Source of the DNA: Hyphomonadaceae bacterium JAD_PAG50586_4
GTDB lineage: Bacteria > Pseudomonadota > Alphaproteobacteria > Caulobacterales > Aquidulcibacteraceae
Direction of reading: 5' to 3'
Length of the DNA: 64,000 nt
NCBI GenBank assembly: GCA_023242925.1
Contig: CP096134.1
Span: 4,049,501 to 4,113,500 of the forward strand
The position numbers and the translations under genes are program-made. Shown piece by piece: positions 38,770 through 48,814 of this stretch. The notes under the pieces are model-generated. The model did no database searches and was not told the origin of the DNA. It saw only the letters and a program-made list of their open reading frames with translations. Position 1 is the stretch's first letter; the number at the start of each line of letters is the position of its first letter.

Positions 38770-40070
38770 AGAATGAAGCGGCTAAGATCGGCGTTTTTGG
38801 CCAGGTCGCCGACATTCTTGCGCACGTATTCCGCATCAATACGCACCGTCTCGCCGTTGCGGTCGGGCGCTGAATAACTGATGTCGTCGAGCAGGCGCTC
38901 CATCACCGTCTGCAGGCGGCGTGCGCCGATATTCTCGACTGTCGCGTTCACGTCGGCCGCGATGCCCGCAATCGCTTCTACGGCTTCGTCGGTGATATCG
39001 AGGGTAACGCCCTCGGTGAGCAAAAGCGCTTTGTATTGCGTCACGAGACTCGCTTCAGGCTCTGTGAGGATACGGCGAAAGTCTTCGCGCGTGAGCGCTT
39101 TGAGTTCCACGCGGATCGGCAAGCGGCCCTGCAGCTCCGGTAGAAGGTCGGACGGTTTGGCGACATGAAAAGCGCCCGACGCCACAAAAAGAATGTGATC
39201 CGTCTTTACCGGGCCGTGCTTAGTGTTGACAATCGTGCCTTCAATCAGCGGCAGCAGGTCGCGCTGCACCCCCTCGCGGCTCACATCGCCGCCACCGACG
39301 CGATCCGAGCGCGATGCAATCTTGTCGATCTCATCCAGGAAGACGATGCCGTCTTCTGCTGTGAGCGCGAGCGCTTCCTTGATCAGCGCATCTTGATCAA
39401 CCAGCTTATCGCCCTCTTCGCGCACGAGCGGCTCATAGGCCTCGTCCACAGTCATGCGAACGCGTTTGGTGCGCTTGCCGAACGCCTTGCCGAAGATGTC
39501 GCCAATATTAACAACGCCGACACCCTGTTGACCGGGAATGTCGAGATTGCCGAGCGGTGACGCATTGTCTTCCACCTCGATTTCGATGGCGGAGCCGCCG
39601 AGCTCGTTGTTGCGAAGTTTCTTGCGAAAGGATTCACGCGTGGCCGCCGCCGCACCCTGCCCCACTAACGCGTCCAGCACGCGCTCTTCGGCAGCGGCCT
39701 CCGCGCGCGCGCGGACTTCGCGACGACGACGTTCGCGCGCAATGTTGAGCGCGACCTCAACCAGATCACGGATGATCTGCTCCACGTCTCGGCCCACATA
39801 ACCGACCTCGGTGAACTTGGTCGCTTCCACCTTGAGAAATGGCGCGCCCGCGAGCTTGGCCAGGCGGCGCGCGATCTCGGTTTTGCCGACGCCGGTTGGC
39901 CCGATCATTAGAATGTTCTTTGGTGTGACCTCTTCGCGAAGGTCTTCCGGCAATTGCTTGCGGCGCCAACGATTGCGCAAAGCAATAGCGACCGCACGCT
40001 TCGCATCGGCTTGGCCGACAATGTAGCGATCGAGTTCCGAGACGATTTCGCGTGGGGAGAAGTGTGTCAT
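38766..40070 (-). CDS. hslU: ATP-dependent protease ATPase subunit HslU (ClpY)
   Basis: 434 residues, intact. AAA+ unfoldase that feeds HslV. Walker A GPTGVGKTEIARRLAKLAGA, intermediate I domain (residues about 110-240) with GGSAIEIEVEDN and PGQQGVGVVNIGDIFG, Walker B GIVFLDEIDKI, sensor DHILFVASGAFHVAKPSDLL, and the C-terminal LSRFIL tail that docks in HslV. The start MTHFSPREIVSELDRYIVGQ is the family N-terminus. It is last in a cluster hslV - peroxiredoxin - hslU; hslV is normally directly upstream. Confidence 0.97.
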   Translation of the reverse strand: MTHFSPREIVSELDRYIVGQADAKRAVAIALRNRWRRKQLPEDLREEVTPKNILMIGPTGVGKTEIARRLAKLAGAPFLKVEATKFTEVGYVGRDVEQIIRDLVEVALNIARERRRREVRARAEAAAEERVLDALVGQGAAAATRESFRKKLRNNELGGSAIEIEVEDNASPLGNLDIPGQQGVGVVNIGDIFGKAFGKRTKRVRMTVDEAYEPLVREEGDKLVDQDALIKEALALTAEDGIVFLDEIDKIASRSDRVGGGDVSREGVQRDLLPLIEGTIVNTKHGPVKTDHILFVASGAFHVAKPSDLLPELQGRLPIRVELKALTREDFRRILTEPEASLVTQYKALLLTEGVTLDITDEAVEAIAGIAADVNATVENIGARRLQTVMERLLDDISYSAPDRNGETVRIDAEYVRKNVGDLAKNADLSRFIL

Positions 40071-40117
40071 GCCCCTGACTTAAGGGGCCCTTGGTCGAAG
40101 GTGAAGGGCGCTGACCC

Positions 40118-40606
40118 CTAGTCGATCAAAACGTCGCGCGCACGCGTGCAGTCGACATTGTTGATCTTGGCCTCGACATTCAGCCGCCGCACGATGCCAC
40201 TATCGGTTGCGAGCAAATAGCGCGCCGAGGTCTCGCCCAACAGGAGCTCGGGCGCCGAGACCGTCACGCCAAGGGCACGCGCCAAAGTCAGATTGCCGTC
40301 GGACAGGAACGTCATCACGCCGGCCGGATCAACCTCGGCAGCCCAAGCAGCGACCGCCCAGGGACTGTTCGGCGCCACGCACGCGATCAGATCATAACCC
40401 GCGCTGCGAAGCCGTGCTGCGTTCTCCAAAATATCAGGGATGTGGCGGCAGGTGCAGACCGGTGTAAACGCGCCGGGAACGCCCGCGATCACGGCGCGAC
40501 GGCCGGCGATAAGTTCGTGCAGTTCGACCGTATACATCGCGCCGTCGATCATACGCCCCAGCATCGCCTGGGGGACTCGATCGCCGACGGATACGCGCGG
40601 TGTCAT
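40118..40606 (-). CDS. Peroxiredoxin, AhpE/Prx5-like
   Basis: 162 residues. Thiol peroxidase fold with the peroxidatic motif PGAFTPVCTCRHIP (P-x3-T-x2-C). A second cysteine lies two residues later and a C-terminal one at VDCTRARD, which could resolve the sulfenic acid. Other Prx5-type blocks are DLIACVAPNSPWAVAAWAAE and VMTFLSDGNLTLARALGV. It would reduce peroxides using thioredoxin or glutathione. It is placed between hslV and hslU on the same strand, spaced 46-47 bp on both sides, suggesting one transcript. Confidence 0.87.
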   Translation of the reverse strand: MTPRVSVGDRVPQAMLGRMIDGAMYTVELHELIAGRRAVIAGVPGAFTPVCTCRHIPDILENAARLRSAGYDLIACVAPNSPWAVAAWAAEVDPAGVMTFLSDGNLTLARALGVTVSAPELLLGETSARYLLATDSGIVRRLNVEAKINNVDCTRARDVLID

Positions 40607-40652
40607 CTGACTATAAAACGCGGGGGCGCTTACCGTCTGGCTAACGGCGCTG

Positions 40653-41198
40653 CTACGCTTCGAGCGTTTCGACCGTCAGCTTGCCGTTGGTATAGACGCA
40701 AATATCCGCGGCGATCGCCATGGCTTCGCGAGCGATCACTTCCGCATCACCCACGTGCGGGTAGAGCGCACGCGCCGCCGCCAACGCGAAATTGCCGCCG
40801 GAACCAACAGCGACAACGGCGTGCTCTGGATCGAGCACGTCCCCTGCTCCGGTGACCAAAAACGTCTCCTTGCGATCTGCGACGATCAACATCGCGTCGA
40901 GACGCCGCAGCGCGCGATCCGTGCGCCAATCTTTCGCCAATTCCACGCACGCGCGCCCCAATTGCGCCGGGAAGCGCTCGATCTTCTGCTCAAGCCGTTC
41001 GAACAGAGCGAACGCGTCGGCAGTGGCGCCGGCAAAGCCCACGATGACCCCGCCGCCGGCGAGCTGGCGCACCTTGCGCGCATTGCCTTTTAGAATGGTC
41101 GGCCCTGCCGAGACCTGGCCATCGCCGGCGATCACGACCTTATTGTCCTTACGCACGCAGACGATCGTCGTGCCGTGCCACTGTTCTGGTTCGCTCAT
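40653..41198 (-). CDS. hslV: ATP-dependent protease subunit HslV (ClpQ)
   Basis: 181 residues from ATG 41198 (MSEPEQWHGTTIVCVRKDNK). Cleavage after HG exposes the N-terminal catalytic threonine of TTIVCVRK. Conserved VVIAGDGQVSAGPTILKGNA, GFAGATADAFALFERLE, and AVGSGGNFALAAARAL, with DICVYTNGKLTVE at the end, define this proteasome-like peptidase. A longer upstream frame is not conserved. It forms a double ring capped by HslU. The EAL-protein gene ends 31 bp upstream. Confidence 0.97.
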   Translation of the reverse strand: MSEPEQWHGTTIVCVRKDNKVVIAGDGQVSAGPTILKGNARKVRQLAGGGVIVGFAGATADAFALFERLEQKIERFPAQLGRACVELAKDWRTDRALRRLDAMLIVADRKETFLVTGAGDVLDPEHAVVAVGSGGNFALAAARALYPHVGDAEVIAREAMAIAADICVYTNGKLTVETLEA

Positions 41199-41229
41199 GC
41201 GCCTGATGTGGCGAACCCAACGCGCACGA

Positions 41230-43324
41230 TCAAGCGGCGTCTTCGGCCGTGACGTCCTCGCCGGCCTGGCGGCGCAGCATTTCCGCGAATTCCGCAGCCG
41301 GGACCGCCGCGCCATAGAGGAAGCCCTGCACCCATTCACAGCCGCGCGCGGCCATGAACTCGACCTCCTGCTTGCGCTCTACACCCTCGGCGACGACCTC
41401 CATGTCGAGCGTACGGGCCAGCGCCAAGATCATCTCAATGATCGCGGCGGCCTGTCCGTCGCCGCGTTCCAATTGCCGCACGAATTGCTGGTCGATCTTG
41501 ATCACGTCGAACGGAAGCTTCGAGAGCGCCGCAAGACTCGAGTGGCCGCAACCGAAATCGTCAATGGCGAGGCGCACGCCGGCTTCGCGCAAGGGCTGAA
41601 TCACACGCAACGCGCGGTCTGGGTCTTCCATCACCATCGACTCGGTGATTTCGAGCTCCAGGTTGTTGGGCGCCAGGCCCGCATGCTGCACCACGCGCAG
41701 CACATTTTCAGCAAAGCGCTCCGTCTTGAATTGCAGCGCGGAGACATTGACGGCCACTTTCGTCGGTAACCCTGCGCGCGCCCACGAAGCGGCCTTCCAG
41801 CAAGCCTCGCGCAAAATTGCATCGGACAACGGGCTGATCAGACCGCTCTCTTCCGCAACGGGAATGAAACGGCCCGGACTGATAATAGTTCGGTCGGGCC
41901 TGATCCAGCGGGCCAGCGCTTCACAGGCTTCGATCTTGCCCGTCGCCAAATTGATCTTCGGCTGAAAGTAGGCGCGGAATTCGTTGCGCTCCAATGCCCC
42001 GCGCATTTCACGCTCAAGGGTAATGCGCGCCACCGCCTCTCGGTCGAGCGACTGAGTATAAAGCTTCATACGCGCCGGCGTGTTTTGCGCCGCGCCAAGC
42101 GCCATACGGGCGTGGCGAACAACTGTGTCGGCGTCTCTGCCGTCGCGCGGAGCCATCGCCACACCACAAAACGCACCTAACGTAAGCTTGTGGCCGCGCC
42201 ATTCGAACGGCTGGTTGAGTGCTGCGGTGAGATGTTGCGCGAAGCGTGCGGCGTCGGCCTGACTGAGTCCAGGCGCGAAAACGGCGAACTCCGCAACGCC
42301 CAGGCGCGCGCAGAGTGATTGTTCGCGCCGCCTCACCACCACCCGCTCTACCGTACGCGTGCTACTCGTGAGGCGCTCGGCGACGAGACGAATGAAGTCA
42401 CGTGAAGCGATGGGATCAAACGTCTGCATCAGCTTAGCGAGGCGCTGCAGCTCAACCACAACAACAGCGCCTGATGCGCCCTCGCCCTGTTGCAGAATGA
42501 AGAAGTCAACTTCGCGCGAGAAACGATCTTGATCTCGACAAACGCGTAGCTGGATCAACGAACGCGATCTCCTCGATTTGCCGCATGGACGCCTCCAAGC
42601 GTGTCGTCATGTCATTGAAGGCGTTCGCGAGTGTCTCGAATTCGTCTCCGCTTTGAATCGAGATCTGAGCCGGCTGTCCCCTCTCAGCCACCTGCTCGGC
42701 GAAGCGCGTGAGTTCGGTAAGTGGCGACATAGCCCGTCGCACAAGGTGAGCGGCAACGAGCATCGCGCTAATCGTAAGCAGCAGGACGATGAACAGGAAG
42801 GGCGCCAGAGTCTGCACAACGTCGAAGCGATAGGCGCCGCTCTCCCAAACACGCAGAGCGACCCCCACGAATTGACCATCGTGCTCGATAGGAACGGCGA
42901 CCGCGAGTAGTCCATCGCCGCGTTCAAAGCTCGCTTCGCGCTCCGACATCACGCGCCGCGCCAATCGATCCATCGCGGCGTTGTCGCGCGCGTCGGCTCC
43001 ATCTTGCGCGATGGTGACGCCGTTCGCGTCACGCACAGCCAGCGCGCGTACATCGTTGCGCTGCGACAAGCCGCTGATCGCATAGCCGATGACCTCAGCC
43101 CGCCCGCGCGAAATCGCTTCCGCGGAGCGCATCGCCAGATGATAAGTATTTTCGCGCGCCAAGGTGAGCTGCTGACGCTCGTTTTCGCGATTAACACCAA
43201 AGAGCACGATCGCCGCGGTCAGCACCGTGGTCACGGCCATCACGACCGCCGTGAACAACATCGCGCGCGCTTGCAGGCCGCGTGGGCGGCCGAGCGCAGA
43301 CAGCGATGACAGGCCCTGGCCCAT
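41230..43324 (-). CDS. Membrane-anchored HAMP-GGDEF-EAL cyclic-di-GMP phosphodiesterase (one apparent frameshift)
   Basis: About 698 residues. Two membrane segments (residues about 20-42 and 176-198) flank a periplasmic sensor region; a HAMP linker (RRAMSPLTELTRFAEQVA) follows, then a GGDEF domain whose active site reads GVAEF and so is probably not a cyclase, then an EAL domain. The EAL motif (EALARW), the metal/catalytic residues in VNVSALQF, LEITESMV, IDDFGCGHSS, KIDQQFV and VAEGVE are intact, so c-di-GMP hydrolysis is expected. The frame shifts by +1 near 42525, between VDPATRL and RDQDRFSREVDFF (two bases missing or one extra). Confidence 0.87.
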
Positions 43325-43426
43325 GCCTTCTCCAAGCGCGCGGACGCGCGCACGGGAGAATTGGCGGGATTGGTTATAATGCGCTGAAGATGCTGCGTTT
43401 TTAAGTAAATGCGGCGGTCAGCAAGC

Positions 43427-43958
43427 TTAAGATTGTGTTTCGCGTGCGCGCTTAATGAACACATAGAAGGCGCTGGCGCCGCCATGCGAGCGATGCGCGG
43501 GCGCATAGCCGGTTATCATGGGGCGCAGAGCGGGCTCCGCGAGCCATTCGGGCAGCCGACGCTTAAGCACGCCCTCCCCGCCCCGGCCCATGCCCGTGAT
43601 GACGATCACCACGCTGTCGCCCCGCAATTGCGCAACTCGAAGAAAGCGCATCAGCGCATTGCGCCCCGAATCCTGAGTGTGGCCGTGGAGGTCAAGCGAG
43701 CCGCCAATGTCGAGCTTGCCGCGTCGAACACGCTTCTCAGCATCGCGACGCGCGGGCGGCGGAATGGCTTTTGGCGCACTTCGCACCGGCTGCGGCGCAG
43801 CGCCCACCATTTTTTCGGTTCGCCGCGCGACACCTTTCGATGGAGGCGCCGGCTCTTCAACCTCTTCTGACAACATCATGCGACGCGTCTTCACGCTTGC
43901 GGCGACACGGCGCCACAATTTTTTCGTCTGTGCTGAGTTCGCGCTTACTTTTGCTCAC
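43427..43958 (-). CDS. Smr-domain protein (one apparent frameshift)
   Basis: About 177 residues. The C-terminal Smr (small MutS-related) domain shows DIGGSLDLHGHTQDSGRNAL, VIVITGMGRGGEGVLKRRLP and APAHRSHGGASAFYV; D-L-H-G and the T-G-x-G loop are the nuclease signatures. A GTG start at 43958 overlaps the stop of the Tim44-like gene; its frame (SKSKRELSTDEK) must switch in an A6 run near 43920 to reach LWRRVAASVKTRR. The Smr gene follows the Tim44-like gene in many alphaproteobacteria. Substrate unknown. Confidence 0.85.
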
Positions 43959-44543
43959 GCCGCCTGAACGCGCGAGAGAAACCAGTTCGGATCGCTCGAA
44001 CGCACGTTGCGCTCAAACGTCCAGCGCTCACGCGCATCACGAATGCCGTGCGCACCTTCAGCCAATTCAGCCTCGAATTTCACGGTGACGCGCGCGGTGT
44101 CTGCCTGAAGATCGGCTTCGACGATCTCCGCGGACTTCAAACGCACGAGTTCGGGTACGGCTTCGTTGGTTTGTGCACGACGCTCAATCGCGGCGGAGTA
44201 CGAGATCGAACACACGCGGCGTCAGCAAGCCGTGCAATGCATCGCGATCACCCTTCGCGAACGCGCCCACGATCGTCTCATAGGCGGCCTTCGAGCCAGC
44301 AACGAAATGGCCAACGTCGAAAGCAGGATCCGCGCGCAGAATTGCCATGAGCCCCTCGCCCGCCGGGCCAGCAGGCGTCGGTTGCGCCAACGGCGCTTGC
44401 GCTTGCTCACGCGGCAGATGGCCCTGCGCTGGCTGCGGCGCTGGTTCAGCCGGACGCTCCGAGCCCGTGCGTTTGCCCAGCGTCGAGTACAGCCGGAACA
44501 GCACGAAGCCCGCGACGAACGCCAGGATGAGAATTTCGATCAT
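43955..44543 (-). CDS. Tim44-domain membrane protein TimA-like (one apparent frameshift)
   Basis: About 195 residues. One N-terminal transmembrane helix (MIEILILAFVAGFVLFRLYS), a proline/glutamine-rich linker, and a Tim44/NTF2-like domain (FVAGSKAAYETIVGAFAKGD, then VRLKSAEIVEADLQADTARV). In Caulobacter this type is a membrane-bound relative of mitochondrial Tim44. The frame shifts near 44200: removing one C joins LTPRVFD to SYSAAIERRAQTNE. The start is ATG 44543, preceded by ccaagg. Divergent from secB, a typical alphaproteobacterial arrangement. Role in translocation or protein assembly is inferred from family. Confidence 0.82.
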
Positions 44544-44700
44544 GCCTTGGTCCAAAACCCGATGCTCCGTGGGGCGGCGCTTCTCTGCGCGGAATTAAGA
44601 TAATGCCAACAGGCGCTTTCTTCCAGCGCGGTTGCGTTGCTGTAGCCCTTGCCTATGTTAGCGCCCGATTTCCAAGCTTTTCCTTGCCGAAGGTTGGCGC

Positions 44701-45228
44701 ATGAACCCGCAAAACGCGCCGGAAGGCCCCTGCCTCCAGCCGATTCCCTCATCTGCGCGTCCTGTCCCAATATGTGAAGGAACTTTCATTCCGCAATGCG
44801 ATGGCCGCTGCGGCATCTCAAGCCTACGATGTGCAGCCCACCATCGATATGGGTGTTGAGGTCAAGTCTCGCCCGATGGGCGAGCGGAATGAGGCCGTCG
44901 AGGTCGATCTTTGCATCAACGTCCAGGCCCGCCGCCAAGACGCGATCATGTTCTCGGTCGATTTGGTCTATTCGGGCTTGTTTCAATTCATGAATGTGCG
45001 GGCCGACGACGTGGAGCCGCTCATCTGGATCGAGTGCCCGCGGCTGTTGTTTCCGTTCGGTCGCCAGATCCTGGCCGAGATCACCCGCGAAGGCGGCTAC
45101 CCGCCCCTGCTGATCAATCCGATCGATTTCACCCCCTCTATTGGTCTGAACTGCGCGAGCGCCAAGAGCGCGCAGCCGCCGGGGGTGGATTGCCGCCGCA
45201 AGCCGCAGCGGGCGGCGCGAGCTTCTAG
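44701..45228 (+). CDS. secB: Protein-export chaperone SecB (three apparent frameshifts)
   Basis: About 176 residues after restoring three missing bases, all in C runs (near 44730, near 44746 and near 45135). The protein then reads MNPQNAPEGPLPPADSPHLR, VLSQYVKELSFRNA, QPTIDMGVEVKSRP, MFSVDLVYSGLFQF, LIWIECPRLLFPFGRQILAE, GGYPPLLINPIDFTPLYWSE. These are the SecB hallmarks. It keeps preproteins unfolded for SecA. Without correction the first 24 residues and the last 30 are in other frames. It overlaps the dnaQ stop by 4 bp in convergent orientation. Confidence 0.92.
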
Positions 45229-45968
45229 CTTCCAGTTTTCAACCAGATCGCCTTGTCGCCAAGTTTAGCGACAAAGGCCGCATGCGCTTCCGCCTCTTCT
45301 GCCGACCCGCGCGCCGCAAGCGCAACGGGCCGCTGCGCCCGCTGGACAAATTCGATCGCCTGCTGGGTCGCGGTATCAGACCTCACCGCTTCTTCGGCCT
45401 CAAACACCAAGCGTTGTTCGCGACCGCCCTTCAGGTGGAGATACACCTCCGCCAAAATCCGCGAGTCGACCAAGGCGCCGTGGCCGCCCGGGCCTTTGCG
45501 TGAAGCGAGATCAAAGCCGTAGCGATCCAATTGGAAGCGCCGCGCGAGCGCGTCGAGCGAGCATGACGCGCCCGGAAACTTCTTGCGCGCGATCGCCAGC
45601 GTGTCGATGAAGCGCTCTGTCTCCAGCTCCGCCATCTTCAGGCGACGCAGCTCGGCATTGATAAAGCCGCGATCGAATGAAGCGTTGTGCGCCACCAGCG
45701 GCGCGTCGCCAACGAACTCGATGAAATCCGCGACGATCTCGCCGAAGCGCTTTTGCGTACGAAGAAAATCGCCGCGCAGGCCGTGCACGCGCACCACTTC
45801 CTCAGGCACATCGCGATCCGGATTGACGTAAGCGTGGAATTCGCGGCCGGTGCGCTCGAGATTAAAAACCTCGACACAACCGATCTCCACCACGCGGTCA
45901 CGGAGTTTTTCGTCGGCATGGTCCGGGAAAACGCCGGTTGTTTCCGTGTCAAACAGGATTTCGCGCAT
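45225..45968 (-). CDS. dnaQ: DNA polymerase III epsilon subunit (proofreading exonuclease)
   Basis: 247 residues, intact. DEDDh exonuclease with Exo I FDTETTG, Exo II VAHNASFDRGFIN and Exo III GHGALVDSRILAEVY. It removes misincorporated nucleotides as part of the replicative polymerase core. A C-terminal extension of about 60 residues probably binds the alpha subunit, as in other DnaQ proteins. Located in the origin-proximal block, 9 bp downstream of coaE on the same strand. Confidence 0.95.
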   Translation of the reverse strand: MREILFDTETTGVFPDHADEKLRDRVVEIGCVEVFNLERTGREFHAYVNPDRDVPEEVVRVHGLRGDFLRTQKRFGEIVADFIEFVGDAPLVAHNASFDRGFINAELRRLKMAELETERFIDTLAIARKKFPGASCSLDALARRFQLDRYGFDLASRKGPGGHGALVDSRILAEVYLHLKGGREQRLVFEAEEAVRSDTATQQAIEFVQRAQRPVALAARGSAEEAEAHAAFVAKLGDKAIWLKTGS

Positions 45969-45977
45969 GAATCCCGG

Positions 45978-46570
45978 TTAAATCTGTTCGCGGAGCGCGT
46001 CCAGTACAGCTCTGACTTGGGCGCGCGTGGTGTCGAAATCACCGCCCGTTTCAATGACAAAATCGGCGCGGGCGCGCTTTTCCCCGTCCGGCATTTGTCT
46101 GGCCAGGATGGCTTCGAACTTCTCCTGGCTCATGCCAGGCCGCGCCAACACGCGCGCGCGCTGCACGTCAGCGGGGGCTGAAACCACCACCGTCTTATTC
46201 ACGAACTTCGCGCCGTTGCCTTCAAACAGAAGCGGAATATCGAGGACCACGACCTGCGTGCCTGCGTCACGATTGTCCTGAACGAAGTGCATCTGTGCCG
46301 CGCGAACCAATGGATGAACTATGGCTTCGAGCTGCTTGATCGCCGCTTCGTTGCCGACCACGCGCTTCGACAACGCTTCGCGATCGATCGCGCCGTCCTT
46401 GCTGACGCCCGGAAACGCCGCTTCCACGGGCGCAACCCCGCGCCGCCGGGCGCATACATAGCATGCACGGCGGCGTCGGAATCAAAACCAGGCGCGCCCT
46501 CCTCCGCGAACATTTTCGCGACGGTCGATTTGCCCATGCCAATCGAGCCAGTGAGGCCGACGATAATCAT
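45978..46570 (-). CDS. coaE: Dephospho-CoA kinase CoaE (one apparent frameshift)
   Basis: About 197 residues. It catalyses the last step of coenzyme A synthesis. P-loop LTGSIGMGKSTVAKMFAEEG at the N-terminus, DSDAAVHAMYAPGG, then VVVLDIPLLFEGN and SAPADVQRARVLARPGMSQ. The frame breaks in a GGGG run near 46435; a fifth G joins GGAG to VAPVEAAFPGVSKDG. Its ATG overlaps the aroE stop (ATGA). The aroE-coaE-dnaQ order is common in this class. Confidence 0.94.
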
Positions 46571-47389
46571 GCGCCGAGCGCCGCGAGCAAGCGTTCGCGC
46601 GCCTTCTTCGTATCTGGTTTCACGCCGAACCAAAGCTCGAACGCCCGCGCGCCCTGGTGGATGAGCATGCCTAGACCATCCATCGCAACGAGACCGCGCG
46701 CGCGCGGCGCGGAGGAAATCAGTCTCGAGCGGCTTATAGACTATGTCGGCGACGATGGCTGTCGAGCGGCAAAGCTGCATCGGCCAATCGTGCGAAAGCT
46801 GACCGATCATGCCGAGAGTTGTGGTTTGCACGATAAGGTCGGCCGCGCCAAAGCCGCGCTCAAGATCTTCCCAACGCAGCACACGGCCGTTCGGCACAGC
46901 GCTCGCGGCAGCTTCAGCGCGCGCCAGAGTACGGTTGGCGAAATGCAAAGTGTCCGTATGGGCCGAAAGCGCTTTGCCGATTCCGAGCCCTGCCCCACCG
47001 GCGCCTATAATAAGAATGCGGCTGACGCGGCCGCGCCAATCCGGCGCCATTTCGGTAAGTGCGTCGATAAAGCCCAAGCCGTCCGTGTTGAAGGCCGAGA
47101 GCGTGCCGTCGTCTTCCCAGCGCAACGTATTGGCGACTTCGGACTCACTGCGATCTGCAGCGCGCGCAGCGGCTTCCTTATGCGGCACCGTGACATTGAG
47201 GCCTGTGAAACCGAGCGCCTTCATCGATCGGATCACGCTCGTCGCGTCATCGCTCTTCAGCGGCAGCGCTGTGTAAACCGCGTCCAGGCCGTGATCCGCG
47301 ATCCAGCCATTGTGCATCAATGGCGACAGCGAATGGCGCACCGGGTCGCCGATCACGGCAAGCACTTTGGTTGCGGACGTGACGTTCAT
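46567..47389 (-). CDS. aroE: Shikimate dehydrogenase AroE (one apparent frameshift)
   Basis: About 274 residues. NADP-dependent reduction of dehydroshikimate. N-terminal IGDPVRHSLSPLMHNGWIAD, substrate motif LNVTVPHKEAAA (catalytic lysine), Rossmann loop IIGAGGAGLGIGKAL and TTTLGMIG. The last 50 residues are out of frame because of a GC-repeat contraction near 46700; restoring two bases gives AMDGLGMLIHQGARAFELWF, the conserved AroE C-terminus. Without it the frame runs on into coaE as a false fusion. Start overlaps the maf stop. Confidence 0.94.
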
Positions 47390-47975
47390 CTCGCCACCAC
47401 GTCGTGTTCGCGCAAAAACTGGAGCAGCGGCAGCAGTGGCAAACCGAGAACCGAGAAATAGTCGCCATCGACGCGATCAAAGAGCTGCGCGCCTAAGCCT
47501 TCGAGCTGGTAGGCGCCGACGGACTTCAGCGCATCGTCGCCCACCCGCGCCAGATAATCATCGATGAAGGCGTCGGAGAAGGCGCGCATGCGTAGGCGCG
47601 GCGTCTCGATGTGGCGCCATATAATGGCGCCTTCACGCGCGACGACGGCGGCGCAAAGAAGCTCATGCGTCTTGCCGCGCATGCGCATCAGGTGCGAGCG
47701 CGCCTCCGCCATGTCCTTCGGCTTATCCAGCGTCTCACCTTCGATCGCGAGCATCTGATCGGCGCCAATGACGAAGCCGGTGCGCTTCCGTGAAACAGAG
47801 AGCGCTTTCAGTTCAGCCAGCGCATCGGCTTGTTCACGCGGCTTCAGGCCTTCGGCGCGGAGGCTGGCTTTAGCCCCTCCTCATCCACGCGCGCAACTTC
47901 GACCTCGAAATCGAGGCCGGCGGCGGTGAGCACTTGGCGGCGAATGGCGCTGCCGGAGGCGAGCACGAGACTCAT
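47386..47975 (-). CDS. maf: Maf-like nucleotide pyrophosphatase (one apparent frameshift)
   Basis: About 196 residues. Maf proteins hydrolyse modified or canonical NTPs and are linked to division arrest. The N-terminus MSLVLASGSAIRRQVLTAAG matches the Maf signature (S-x-S-x-x-R), followed by VIGADQMLAIEGE (catalytic aspartate) and KPKDMAEARSHLMRMRGKTH. One missing base near 47872, in the segment EEGLKASLRAEGLKPREQA, splits it. Its stop overlaps the aroE start and its start overlaps the ppsR stop, so ppsR-maf-aroE-coaE form one coupled operon leading away from oriC. Confidence 0.92.
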
Positions 47976-48805
47976 GGCTCTTTGTGCTCCGCCAATAGAT
48001 TGAGCACGGCCGCGGCCGTTTCCTCAATCGAACGACGCGACACGTCAATCGTGGGCCACCCTTCGCGCTCGAACAATTTCTGCGCGTCCATCACTTCGCG
48101 GCGCACATCTTCTTCGTCGGTATAGGAGCCGGCGCGTGTCTCTTTCATTGCGGCAAGGCGGTTGCGGCGAATGTGAATGAGGCGATCGGCCGAGATCAGC
48201 AGGCCAACGACAAGTGGCCTGTCCGGCCTGAACAATTCCTCCGGCAGCGGCACGCCTGGCACCATCGGCACGTTCGCCGCCTTCACGCCCCGGTGGGCGA
48301 GATAGACGCTGGTCGGCGTTTTGGAGGTACGGCTAACGCCGACGAGGATCACATCGGCGGCCATCAGCTCGACAGCCTGCTGGCCATCGTCATGGTACAT
48401 CGCGAAATCCAGCGCATCGATGCGCTTGAAATATTCCGCATTGAGCTTTCGCGCCGCCCCTACCCGATGGTTCAATTCCAGGCCGAGGTAGCGGGAGGTG
48501 AGGTCGAGCACCGGGTCCAGCACCGCCACGCACGGCATGTCCATCTCGGCGCAGGCCGCCTCCAACATCGCCCGATGCTCCAAATTCGAAAGCGTGAACA
48601 TCACCACGCCTGGCGCGTCCGAGATCTCCTGGATCACCCGTTCCAGCTGTCGCGCCGAGCGGACCAGAAAGTACGAGTGTTCCACGGGCATGATGTTGTC
48701 GAACTGAGCGCAGGTTGCGCGCATGACCCCGGCCAAGGTCTCGCCGGTCGAGTCCGACACGAGGTGGACGTTGAAATAAATGGCGAGGCGGTCACGTGTC
48801 GGCAT
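47972..48805 (-). CDS. ppsR: DUF299 kinase/pyrophosphorylase (PEP synthase/PPDK regulatory protein)
   Basis: 277 residues. It begins MPTRDRLAIYFNVHLVSDST and shows STGETLAGVMRATCAQF and the P-loop-like GVSRTSKTPTSVYLAHRG that defines DUF299; the C-terminus holds RAGSYTDEEDVRREVMDAQK. Members phosphorylate and dephosphorylate PEP synthase or pyruvate phosphate dikinase in an ADP-dependent way. In Rickettsiales and Caulobacter this gene (RP001 type) flanks the replication origin opposite hemE, exactly as here. An in-frame ATG at 48814 is an alternative start. Confidence 0.93.
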   Translation of the reverse strand: MPTRDRLAIYFNVHLVSDSTGETLAGVMRATCAQFDNIMPVEHSYFLVRSARQLERVIQEISDAPGVVMFTLSNLEHRAMLEAACAEMDMPCVAVLDPVLDLTSRYLGLELNHRVGAARKLNAEYFKRIDALDFAMYHDDGQQAVELMAADVILVGVSRTSKTPTSVYLAHRGVKAANVPMVPGVPLPEELFRPDRPLVVGLLISADRLIHIRRNRLAAMKETRAGSYTDEEDVRREVMDAQKLFEREGWPTIDVSRRSIEETAAAVLNLLAEHKEP

Positions 48806-48814
48806 GGGCTGCAC

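Noticed and set aside
46319..47389. Apparent AroE-CoaE fusion protein
   Set aside because: A frameshift near 46700 removes the aroE stop; the conserved AroE C-terminus and ATGA overlap appear in the other frame.
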